Assembly (NCBI GenBank): GCA_945871045.1
Contig: CAMBUC010000071.1
Span: 1 to 8,991, forward strand
Origin: an uncultured bacterium
Lineage (GTDB): Bacteria; Bacillota; Clostridia; Lachnospirales; Lachnospiraceae
Direction: 5' to 3'
DNA length: 8,991 nt
Of this stretch, positions 1 through 6,351 are shown in pieces; within the stretch, counting starts at the first letter, position 1; the number at the start of each line of letters is the position of its first letter. The translations under genes were made by a program, and so were the position numbers. The notes below the pieces were generated by a model. The model did no database searches and had not been told where the DNA came from. It saw only the letters and a program-made list of their open reading frames with translations.

Positions 1-1
1 T

Positions 2-760
2 ATCTGGGATACACCCAAAAACAACCGCTGGAAACAGTTAAACGGTCATTACCACCGCAGTGCAAAAGGCGGCGGCAGTTGGGAGTTTTTCGATCTGCCG
101 GAACAGTGGACGATCGATTACCCTTTAGAAGGGCACACCCTCACCTTTAACTTAAAGCCCTTCAGTTTTAAACACACCGGCTTATTCCCGGAACAGGCCA
201 CCAACTGGGATTGGTTCTCAAAAAAGATCCGTGAAGCAGGTCGACCCATTAAGGTATTAAATCTTTTTGCTTACACCGGCGGCGCTACCATCGCTGCCGC
301 TGCTGCCGGGGCTTCGGTCACACATGTAGATGCATCCAAAGGAATGGTCACATGGGCAAAAGAAAACGCTGCCAGTTCCGGCCTTTCCGAAGCACCGATC
401 CGCTGGATCGTCGATGACTGTGTCAAGTTTGTAGAGCGAGAGATCCGTCGCGGCAAGACCTACGATGCGATCATTATGGATCCCCCCTCTTACGGCAGAG
501 GCCCGAAAGGAGAAATCTGGAAAATAGAGGAAAAAGTCTATCCTCTGGTTCAACTTTGCACACAATTATTAAGCGAGGAACCGCTTTTCTTCCTTATTAA
601 TAGTTATACGACCGGTTTGCAGCCTGCCGTTCTTGCATATATGCTGTCGTTGGAACTAAAAAAATGGGGCGGTCATGTGGAAGCCGGCGAGATTGGCTTA
701 CCGGTTTCCGGTAACGGTCTGGTGCTCCCCTGTGGCGCCAGCGGAAGATGGGAACAATAA
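2..760 (+). CDS. Class I SAM-dependent methyltransferase (COG1092/RlmI-like), 5' end outside window
   Basis: The reading frame is open from base 2 to the TAA at 758-760 and gives 252 residues with no start inside the first 100 codons that fits the family, so the N-terminus lies outside the window. The visible part has a Rossmann methyltransferase core. A hydrophobic strand plus glycine loop (VLNLFAYTGGAT) forms the SAM-binding motif I, an acidic strand end (THVDAS) follows, and the motif IV catalytic loop reads IIMDPPSYGRGPKGE. Upstream lies FKHTGLFPEQATNWDW, typical of the Methyltrans_SAM group related to the 23S rRNA cytosine methyltransferases RlmI and RlmK. By family it should transfer a methyl group from SAM to a nucleic acid base, probably in rRNA, in the cytoplasm. 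The exact target cannot be read from sequence. The gene converges on the minus-strand operon that follows. The family assignment is secure, the substrate is not. Confidence 0.9.
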   Translation: MWDTPKNNRWKQLNGHYHRSAKGGGSWEFFDLPEQWTIDYPLEGHTLTFNLKPFSFKHTGLFPEQATNWDWFSKKIREAGRPIKVLNLFAYTGGATIAAAAAGASVTHVDASKGMVTWAKENAASSGLSEAPIRWIVDDCVKFVEREIRRGKTYDAIIMDPPSYGRGPKGEIWKIEEKVYPLVQLCTQLLSEEPLFFLINSYTTGLQPAVLAYMLSLELKKWGGHVEAGEIGLPVSGNGLVLPCGASGRWEQ

Positions 761-764
761 CCAT

Positions 765-808
765 AAAAGCACCGAAACTATGAAAACATAGTCTCGGTGC
801 CTTCTTTT
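765..808. terminator. Bidirectional rho-independent terminator between convergent genes
   Basis: Two 14-base arms (769-782 and 787-800) pair with a single A-C mismatch around an AAAA loop. On the plus strand the hairpin is followed by CTTCTTTT, on the minus strand by TTTTATGG. It starts 8 bases after the methyltransferase stop and ends 18 bases from the minus-strand stop at 819, so it can end transcripts arriving from both sides. Confidence 0.85.
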
Positions 809-818
809 ATTTCATCAT

Positions 819-1328
819 CTAATGATTCGCTATATACTCTTCCAAAATCGTTGCAGCCAACAGAACCAACTGCCCACACGGTCTTTTTTTGTAATACTCT
901 GCCGTTCGAAGTTCAGGCGTCGGCTGATCGGCTCCGGAATGATCCAATCCCAGCAATTCGCGGCATACAATCGATCCGTTGACAGCACGATACTCTGCGG
1001 CCAGTTCCTGTATCCGCTCATAATGTGCAGCCTTTTCCTGCTGACCGGCCATTCCCGGTTCTCCATAGCCATACAACGCACCAGCCACAAAAAACATTCC
1101 ACTCACAGCGCCGCATACTTCACGAAGACGACCCATTCCCCCACCAAAGGAAGATGTCGTACGCACCAACAGTTTCTCATCCATTCCGATCAGATCGGCA
1201 AATGCCAGCGCTACTGCCTGAGAGCAATTATATCCTTCCTTAAAATAAGCTGCTGCACGCTGCCCTCTCTCGCTTTCTTCTGCCTTTTTCAGCCAGTAAT
1301 CCGCTTTTTTCTCATCAATCTTTAACAT
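819..1328 (-). CDS. C_GCAxxG_C_C family (redox-type) protein
   Basis: This 169-residue soluble protein carries the four spaced cysteines of the C_GCAxxG_C_C family (TIGR01909/PF09719). They are C35 in FKEGYNCSQAV, C72 in REVCGAVSG, C122 in SIVCRELLG and C151 in RPCGQLV. A glycine-rich FGGGMGRL segment precedes the second cysteine. The family is common in anaerobes and some members carry selenocysteine. A redox or metal-binding role is generally suspected but no reaction is established. Here the positions are ordinary cysteines and no in-frame TGA is used. The ATG at 1328-1326 directly follows the TAA of the EAL gene, with GGAGG (1341-1337) 8 bases upstream, so translation is probably coupled. 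It is the last gene of the MCP-EAL operon. There is no signal peptide or membrane segment, so it is predicted cytoplasmic. Confidence 0.88.
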   Translation of the reverse strand: MLKIDEKKADYWLKKAEESERGQRAAAYFKEGYNCSQAVALAFADLIGMDEKLLVRTTSSFGGGMGRLREVCGAVSGMFFVAGALYGYGEPGMAGQQEKAAHYERIQELAAEYRAVNGSIVCRELLGLDHSGADQPTPELRTAEYYKKRPCGQLVLLAATILEEYIANH

Positions 1329-3278
1329 TTAATCTTCCTCCAGCAATTGATATACGCGCTCTCTTTCTAACAAATCCAAAAACTCCTCCCCCTGTACGGG
1401 TTTTGAAAAAAAGTAGCCCTGAAAGTAATCGCAGCCCATGTCTTCCAACATAGTTGCCTGTTCCTCAGTTTCCACGCCTTCACAAACAATCTCCATGTGC
1501 ATGGATTTGATCATTGCGATCATATATTCCAATGCGCACAGTGCCTTCTCACTAGCCGTTGAAGACCAAAGCATGGATTTGTCTAACTTGATCGTATGGA
1601 ACGGATAATCAACAATACTTGCCGTATTTGAAAAACCGGTACCGTAATCATCTAACGAGAAGTTTACACCTTTGTCCATTAACTTCGTCATATTATTCCG
1701 AAGGCGCTCAGAGGAAAGAACCGCTGCCGTCTCTGTGATCTCCAAATTAATACAGTGGTAGGGTAATTGAAATTCATCCATAATAGAAATCAACTGCTGG
1801 TACAAATCTTCCTGCATACATTGTACTACCGACAAATTCACATCAATATATTCAATCCCGCTTTCCCATAAATGCTTTTCTGTCATAAAACGGCACACTT
1901 CACGAAAAACGTAATTACCCATTTCAATAATAAGCCCATGCCGCTCGGCAATTGGAACAAATTCTTCAGGACTGATATATCCCATACGATCATCTTTCAA
2001 TCTGATCAGCGCCTCAGCGGAGCAATAACACTTTTTCTGCACATTATAGATTGGCTGATAATACACTTCAAACCGTCCAAAGCGCAATGCCTCCCGCAAA
2101 ATATGTAAGATCTCGCCTTCTCTGCGGCCCTTTTCCAACAATTTCTCGCCGGAGATCGTCATCAGTTCCAGACCCGTTTCTTCTGCCTCTTGAAGCGAAC
2201 ACTCCATGATGCGCACAATATCATCTGCATTTGCGATCCCTTGATGCTCTTCGTTTGTGAGCAAAGCAAGCGCCAGATCCAAACTAAAATTGTTGCCTTC
2301 GAAAGGAAACGCTCCGGAAAAACGACGCTGCAACACCTCTTGAAAGAGGGTCCAATTCGCATGATCGCCCTCCGAAACAATTACAAAACGGTTATGCTCA
2401 ATATAAAATACGTTTCTACTTCTTCCGGCAATACTCTTCAAAAAGTCTGCGATTGTCTTCATGAGACCGGTGATATTAGTTAGCCCAAGGACATTTCTCA
2501 AATATCCGATACCCTCGATCTGTACACCCATGATCTCAAAATCTTTTCCGCTTCTCAGATAACTGTTGAGCGTTTCGACCAACGCCAGACGATTAAACGC
2601 ACCGATCTGGGTATCCATAAATTCTTCCGGATTCTCCAATGACAAATACACCAAAAGCAGTGCTAGTGATATTGCAAACTGAACAATCAAAAGTCCCGGT
2701 ATCAAAAACTGTAATAGGATTCCTAAAATGGCTTCCACCGAAAAGAAGATCATTACACGGCTCTGGGATTTTGTCAGCGCCTTTCTGTGGCAGATCATGA
2801 TAATCAATGCCGAAATCATGTAAAAAAAAGCGATCATGTACAAAAGTGTCAGCATCGGACCATGTTTGTAATACAGTCCATCTTCGAAATAAATCACGCC
2901 ATGCGTAATCGGTGTTGTCAGGATCAGAAGTACAGCCACCAGATAAGGACCAATCCCAAGGAAATATTCCCATCTTTTCCACCGGGCCGATGAATCAATG
3001 GATTCGCGCACATAAACAAAATACAACAACGGAACACTATTAAAACCGATCAAATACACCATATTGATCAGATAATTGAGTTCCGTCGGCACATCTTGCG
3101 GATGATTCAGTGTATAAACAGTGATCAGATCCAGCGCATTTGAAAGGGTCGCTATAATCAAAGCCACCACAAATACTCTGCTTACACCTAAACTGATCCT
3201 GCGATTTGAATAATATTGTATGATAAGAATCAATGTGATCAATAACGCTGCCACATCATAATGTATAATATAATCCAT
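1329..3278 (-). CDS. Membrane EAL-domain c-di-GMP phosphodiesterase with degenerate GGDEF
   Basis: This 649-residue protein is predicted to hydrolyse cyclic di-GMP to pGpG at the inner face of the membrane. Residues 1-213 hold about seven hydrophobic segments (roughly 8-22, 33-55, 67-90, 106-124, 141-163, 174-192, 195-213), like the 7TM sensor modules of clostridial histidine kinases. Residues about 225-380 have the GGDEF fold, but the signature is replaced by EHNRF (294-298), so it should not make c-di-GMP. The EAL domain (about 390-640) looks complete: EALIRL (E422), N481 in DVNLS, E513 in LEITET, D543-D544 in DDYGTG, K564 in IKLDKS, E600 and E603 in CEGVET, and Q620 in FQGYFFSKP. The ATG at 3278 has AGAGGTG (3289-3283) just upstream. 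It lies 59 bases after the MCP gene with no terminator between, so the two are probably co-transcribed. Confidence 0.93.
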   Translation of the reverse strand: MDYIIHYDVAALLITLILIIQYYSNRRISLGVSRVFVVALIIATLSNALDLITVYTLNHPQDVPTELNYLINMVYLIGFNSVPLLYFVYVRESIDSSARWKRWEYFLGIGPYLVAVLLILTTPITHGVIYFEDGLYYKHGPMLTLLYMIAFFYMISALIIMICHRKALTKSQSRVMIFFSVEAILGILLQFLIPGLLIVQFAISLALLLVYLSLENPEEFMDTQIGAFNRLALVETLNSYLRSGKDFEIMGVQIEGIGYLRNVLGLTNITGLMKTIADFLKSIAGRSRNVFYIEHNRFVIVSEGDHANWTLFQEVLQRRFSGAFPFEGNNFSLDLALALLTNEEHQGIANADDIVRIMECSLQEAEETGLELMTISGEKLLEKGRREGEILHILREALRFGRFEVYYQPIYNVQKKCYCSAEALIRLKDDRMGYISPEEFVPIAERHGLIIEMGNYVFREVCRFMTEKHLWESGIEYIDVNLSVVQCMQEDLYQQLISIMDEFQLPYHCINLEITETAAVLSSERLRNNMTKLMDKGVNFSLDDYGTGFSNTASIVDYPFHTIKLDKSMLWSSTASEKALCALEYMIAMIKSMHMEIVCEGVETEEQATMLEDMGCDYFQGYFFSKPVQGEEFLDLLERERVYQLLEED

Positions 3279-3337
3279 AGCACACCTCTGCTATATTGGC
3301 ATCCTCACCATGCTGCATTTCTAAAATATGTAACGAT

Positions 3338-4819
3338 CTATTCCGTCATACCGCTAAGTTCCTGCGCCATTTCATGAAGTTTATTGATAATGATACCTAC
3401 TTCTCCGGTCACCTTATTATTTTCTTCACCAATGGATAGTGTCTCGCTGGAATGAGCAGTTACTTCTTCTGTTGCCGCGGAGATGGTTTCAATACCCCGC
3501 GTGATAGCAGTATTCGCACGTTCCAAATCTGTCATCAGGTGCATGGTACGTTCCGTTTGTGCGGCCACTTCTTCGATCTTTTCAAAAATCGCACAAAAAC
3601 TATCGGCTGTATGATTTGCTGCTTCATTCTGTATTTTTGTATTAGAGATCACATTTTCAATCAAACGGACAACCACTGCCAGTTCCGCAGAAATATTGTT
3701 AATGAGGGATGTAATGTCCTCTGTCGCCTGCTGGGTCTGTACTGCCAACGAAGAAATCTCCGTTGCCACAACCGCAAAGCCTTTTCCTGCCTCACCTGCC
3801 CGCGCAGCTTCGATGCTGGCATTTAAGGAAAGCAAACTGGTCTGCGAGGTTACGTTATCGATCACATCAATGATCGTCTGCATCTGATCCGTATATTGCT
3901 TCAGTTTCACCATCTCTGATGCCATTTCCTCATTGGATTGATTTGAGATACGAACCTGCTCGATCAACGAACGGATACCGGCTTCCGAACGATCCAACTC
4001 CACCTTTGTCGCCTGAATATCTTCGGAAATTGCTTCTGCCGCTGCGCCAACATTTCCAATCGTATTCTGAATCTCTTCAGTTTTCTGCATCTGCACCTGA
4101 ATCGACGCTGCCGTATCATTGGTTCCCGTAGAAACTTCTTGCATCGCACTCATGGTCTGCCCAGTGGTATGTTCGAGAATACCCATCTTATCAGACAGCG
4201 TTCCAATATTACAGGTAATCTGGTCCGATGCACGAAGCACCTGTTCCATAAGATCTGCCGTACGCTGTTTCTCTTCCTCCAGTTCCTCTAAGCGTTCCTG
4301 ATTGTTAGAGATCAACACCTTTGTACTGACATAGAGATAAACACCTACCATCAGCGAAGAAGCAATTCGAATCTCAATATTTGGCAGATCCTCCGATGCA
4401 ATCCCACCGGAGAATGCCTGCAACGCCACCTGTACAATATTTCCGATGACTACGATACCCATATAACCGAGATTCATTCTCATATTCGCCATCGGTATCA
4501 ATGCGATCGCAATAATAAAAGCATAAACAAAGGCAACCGGCGATACCGTCGTAAATATGATAAAGAGGTAGAAAATGGAAAATCCACCGGGAATCGTATA
4601 CTGTATCACTTCTGACGTTGGCGCCTTTCGATAGATCAGGGCACTGATCACCCACGGAATGGCTGCAAGCAGGCAAAATACAACAAAGTAACCGACTGTT
4701 CGGCCTTTTTTCACCACCTCAAGCAGGTAACAGAGAATCAGCACCAGATTCATCACCCCATATAAGATCAACGCTGTTTTGTTTGCTCTACGCCGCGCCA
4801 TTGTACTCTGCTCGTTCAT
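3338..4819 (-). CDS. Methyl-accepting chemotaxis protein, six-TM, no HAMP
   Basis: This 493-residue chemoreceptor is predicted to pass a membrane signal to CheA/CheW. The N-terminus has six hydrophobic segments (about 15-36, 43-63, 74-93, 95-112, 117-136, 149-170) joined by short loops, so there is no large extracellular ligand domain. A basic MARRRANK stretch precedes the first. An acidic coiled coil (RLEELEEEKQR) at about 176-186 leads straight into the signalling domain, with no recognisable HAMP. The hairpin tip lies at about 328-360 and is canonical, including SLNASIEAARAGEAGKGFAV and ATEISSLA. The arms on either side are nearly equal, and the total cytoplasmic length of about 320 residues fits the 44-heptad class (inference). 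No CheR-docking pentapeptide is seen at the C-terminus (ELSGMTE). The ATG at 4819 has AAGGGAG (4836-4830) 10 bases upstream. The ATG at 4823 is out of frame. It is the first gene of the operon. Confidence 0.95.
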   Translation of the reverse strand: MNEQSTMARRRANKTALILYGVMNLVLILCYLLEVVKKGRTVGYFVVFCLLAAIPWVISALIYRKAPTSEVIQYTIPGGFSIFYLFIIFTTVSPVAFVYAFIIAIALIPMANMRMNLGYMGIVVIGNIVQVALQAFSGGIASEDLPNIEIRIASSLMVGVYLYVSTKVLISNNQERLEELEEEKQRTADLMEQVLRASDQITCNIGTLSDKMGILEHTTGQTMSAMQEVSTGTNDTAASIQVQMQKTEEIQNTIGNVGAAAEAISEDIQATKVELDRSEAGIRSLIEQVRISNQSNEEMASEMVKLKQYTDQMQTIIDVIDNVTSQTSLLSLNASIEAARAGEAGKGFAVVATEISSLAVQTQQATEDITSLINNISAELAVVVRLIENVISNTKIQNEAANHTADSFCAIFEKIEEVAAQTERTMHLMTDLERANTAITRGIETISAATEEVTAHSSETLSIGEENNKVTGEVGIIINKLHEMAQELSGMTE

Positions 4820-4855
4820 TCATGCAGATCTCCCTTTAACTCCAAATGTGAGTTT

Positions 4856-4885
4856 ATCTTACCACAAAACAGGTGTGATATTCAA
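4856..4885 (-). promoter_or_regulatory. Possible sigma-A promoter of the MCP-EAL operon
   Basis: Reading the minus strand, TTGAAT (4885-4880) and TAAGAT (4861-4856) are separated by 18 bases. Each matches four of six consensus positions, and the implied start near 4849 would leave a leader of about 30 bases. It lies downstream of the hsp20 terminator, where a promoter is needed. No motility-sigma (TAAA-N15-GCCGATAA) match was seen. The match is modest, so other placements are possible. Confidence 0.4.
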
Positions 4886-4928
4886 TGCCTCAAAGTCTTT
4901 CTTTTCATTGACTTCGACATATTTTTCC

Positions 4929-4966
4929 AAAAAAATTGGCGGGAGCACCCTATGGGCACCCCCGCC
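4929..4966 (-). terminator. Rho-independent terminator of hsp20
   Basis: On the minus strand a GC-rich hairpin (4966-4938) has a GGCGGG/CCCGCC outer stem, an internal mismatch region and a GGG/CCC inner stem. It is followed by AATTTTTTT (4937-4929). It lies about 70 bases after the hsp20 stop and before the MCP promoter region, so it separates the two transcription units. A T-rich run on the other side (4967-4979) could give weak activity on the plus strand, but no plus-strand gene is present. Confidence 0.8.
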
Positions 4967-5038
4967 TTGTCTCTTTTTATTCGCCGGGCCGGCAAGATCT
5001 GCAGTATCCCGGTGGAATGAAATTCCAAGGGCATCTGT

Positions 5039-5482
5039 TTAGCCCTCGATGGCGATATATCTGTTTTCCTCTATCTTTGGTTCTGCATCCTTCTTCGGTA
5101 CAGACAGTTTTAAGATTCCGTCCTCAAATCTTGCCTTGATCTCATCTTTTTCAACATCCTCGCCAACATAGAAGGATCTGCTGCAAGTTCCGCTGTAACG
5201 CTCCCGGCGGATAAACTTTCCGTTTTCGTCTTTCTGATCGTTGTTCTGCTCTACTTTTGCAGATACATTCAGGCAGCCGTCTTTCAACTCAACCTGTACG
5301 TTTTCTTTCTTGTAACCCGGAAGATCGATGTCCAACTCATAGCCGGTAGCGGTCTCCTTTACGTCTGTACGCATTACCGTTGCGGTGGGTGCATTGTAGC
5401 TTACAGTAGTTCTTGCAGGTCTTGTGAAATCCTCAAAAAAGTTATCAAATAAATCCTCTCCAAAAATGCTCGGTACTAACAT
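5039..5482 (-). CDS. hsp20: Hsp20/alpha-crystallin small heat shock protein
   Basis: This 147-residue cytoplasmic holdase chaperone binds unfolding proteins under stress without ATP. The N-terminal arm MLVPSIFGEDLFDNFFEDF is typical of clostridial Hsp20s. The alpha-crystallin domain spans about residues 37-130 and shows DIDLPGYKKENVQVELKDG, RRERYSGTCSRSF and the diagnostic FEDGILKLSVPK. The C-terminal I-x-I anchor is present as IAI (143-145), which docks into a neighbouring subunit during oligomerisation. The start at 5482 was chosen over the in-frame ATG at 5509 because GGAGG (5494-5490) lies 7 bases before it and because the family normally begins at this point. The longer start would add MKGIKGGII, which looks like translated leader including the ribosome binding site. 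The gene stands alone, between its own promoter with a CIRCE element and its own terminator. Confidence 0.96.
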   Translation of the reverse strand: MLVPSIFGEDLFDNFFEDFTRPARTTVSYNAPTATVMRTDVKETATGYELDIDLPGYKKENVQVELKDGCLNVSAKVEQNNDQKDENGKFIRRERYSGTCSRSFYVGEDVEKDEIKARFEDGILKLSVPKKDAEPKIEENRYIAIEG

Positions 5483-5489
5483 AATAATT

Positions 5490-5494
5490 CCTCC
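5490..5494 (-). promoter_or_regulatory. Ribosome binding site that fixes the hsp20 start
   Basis: GGAGG on the minus strand, 7 bases before the ATG at 5482. It lies inside the longer possible reading frame beginning at 5509, which argues against that upstream start. Confidence 0.85.
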
Positions 5495-5564
5495 TTTTAT
5501 ACCCTTCAATGATTTCCAAGGGATTTGAAGTATTTATTTCTTCTTCATTTCCTTTGTTGATACT

Positions 5565-5593
5565 GTTATAGCACCATTATTAGCACTCGTCAA
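5565..5593 (-). promoter_or_regulatory. Sigma-A promoter of hsp20
   Basis: On the minus strand, TTGACG (5593-5588) and TATAAC (5570-5565) are separated by exactly 17 bases, close to the vegetative consensus TTGACA-17-TATAAT. The start would fall near 5558, giving a leader of about 75 bases. The -35 box lies in the spacer and inner edge of the CIRCE element, so a bound repressor would block RNA polymerase. Confidence 0.85.
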
Positions 5594-5606
5594 TATCGAG
5601 TGCCAA
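5580..5606. promoter_or_regulatory. CIRCE operator (HrcA binding site)
   Basis: The inverted repeat reads TTAGCACTC-N9-GAGTGCCAA. The left arm and the 9-base spacer match the CIRCE consensus (TTAGCACTC-N9-GAGTGCTAA) exactly and the right arm differs at one base. CIRCE is the binding site of HrcA, the heat-labile repressor that controls groESL and dnaK operons in Firmicutes. Here it covers the hsp20 -35 region. It is also just 30 bases past the stop of the upstream HD gene on the same strand. Confidence 0.93.
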
Positions 5607-5636
5607 TAATTCACATTTTTTTCACAAATCTATTCT

Positions 5637-6254
5637 TTACGCATGTTCTTCCGAAAATTCCGCTTGCATCAACCCATGTATGGTATCCTCTGCCCACGCC
5701 ATTGCTTTTAGGGTTCTTTCAAGTAATGTATCAAGTTCCCATCCTAACTGCTTCGCGCCCCGTTCGATCACCTCTCTTGAGCATCCCGCAGCAAAACCCT
5801 TGCTTTTGTATTTCTTCTTTAGAGATTTCAGTTCCATATCCTTTGTACTCTTTGATGGTCTCATGATTGATGCCGACCATATCAATCCGGTAAGTTCATC
5901 CACAGCGAAAAGAATCTTCTCCATCTCATGAATAGGTTCCACATCAATTGTGGTGCCATTTCCCACTGTTATCCCATAACCATGAGAACATACAGCATGA
6001 ATGATGTCTTCTCCCACCCCGTTATTGCGTAAAAGTTCCGGTGCCTTCATGCAATGGTCATCCGGATACAGTTCGAAATCAATATCGTGAAGGAGACCTA
6101 CGATTCCCCAGTACTCTGCATCCTCTTCATATCCCTGCTCCTTTGCAAACCAACGCATCACTGCCTCAACAGTAAATGCATGCTGAATATGAAAAGGGTC
6201 ATTGTTGTATTTTCTTAAAAGTTTATATGCATTCTCTCTTGAAATATGCTCCAT
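5637..6254 (-). CDS. HD-domain hydrolase (HDIG-type), function unassigned
   Basis: This 205-residue soluble protein has the metal-binding pattern of the HD phosphohydrolase superfamily: H25 in FHIQHAFTVEAVMRWFA, H56-D57 in GIVGLLHDIDFE, H86 and H91 in HAVCSHGYG, and D119 in FAVDELTGLI. The first half is the HD core. The C-terminal 70 residues are helical and lysine-rich (LKSLKKKYKSKGFAAG). The closest general group is the stand-alone predicted HD hydrolases (COG2316-like). The substrate is unknown; nucleotides are a common guess for HD proteins. It has no GYP extension, so it is not a typical c-di-GMP HD-GYP enzyme. The ATG at 6254 has AGGAG (6267-6263) 8 bases upstream. The gene lies after the terminator of the M56 gene and so needs its own promoter. 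A weak candidate is TTGAAT (6304-6299) with TAAACA (6281-6276), 17 bases apart. No terminator was seen after its stop. Confidence 0.88.
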   Translation of the reverse strand: MEHISRENAYKLLRKYNNDPFHIQHAFTVEAVMRWFAKEQGYEEDAEYWGIVGLLHDIDFELYPDDHCMKAPELLRNNGVGEDIIHAVCSHGYGITVGNGTTIDVEPIHEMEKILFAVDELTGLIWSASIMRPSKSTKDMELKSLKKKYKSKGFAAGCSREVIERGAKQLGWELDTLLERTLKAMAWAEDTIHGLMQAEFSEEHA

Positions 6255-6323
6255 AATTACCGCTCCTATCCCTCATGTTTAATTGAAATATACCTCTGAT
6301 TCAAATTTTATTCTGTCCCGAGC

Positions 6324-6351
6324 AAAAAAGCCTGGGATTTTACTCCCAGAC
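6324..6351 (-). terminator. Rho-independent terminator overlapping the stop codon of the M56 gene
   Basis: On the minus strand the arms 6351-6344 and 6337-6330 form an 8-pair stem (one G-U) with a six-base loop, followed by TTTTTT (6329-6324). The TAA stop at 6342-6340 sits in the loop, so the last coding codons form the 5' arm. It ends the blaI-M56 transcript before the HD gene. Confidence 0.85.

Noticed and set aside
271..565. Minus-strand frames inside the methyltransferase gene
   Set aside because: They overlap conserved SAM-binding motifs on the plus strand and encode nothing recognisable.
822..1325. Long plus-strand open frame opposite the C_GCAxxG_C_C gene
   Set aside because: The minus-strand protein has clear family motifs and a good ribosome binding site, whereas the plus-strand translation has no recognisable domain.
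4820..4928. Possible c-di-GMP (GEMM) riboswitch in front of the chemoreceptor operon, given the EAL gene in it
   Set aside because: The leader after the candidate promoter is only about 30 bases and the conserved GEMM core elements are not seen.
4979..5030. Short inverted repeats (GCCGG-C-CCGGC type and GGAATTTCATTCC) after hsp20
   Set aside because: They are small and lack a T run; the stronger hairpin at 4938-4966 explains termination. No copies were seen elsewhere in the window.
5495..5560. RNA thermometer in the hsp20 leader
   Set aside because: Only a 5-base repeat (CCCTT/AAGGG at 5522-5518 and 5506-5502) was seen. It does not clearly cover the GGAGG, and no FourU or ROSE pattern was recognised. 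CIRCE already explains heat control.
5607..5636. Terminator after the HD gene
   Set aside because: The repeated TTCACA blocks around the T run are direct, not inverted, so no stem forms.
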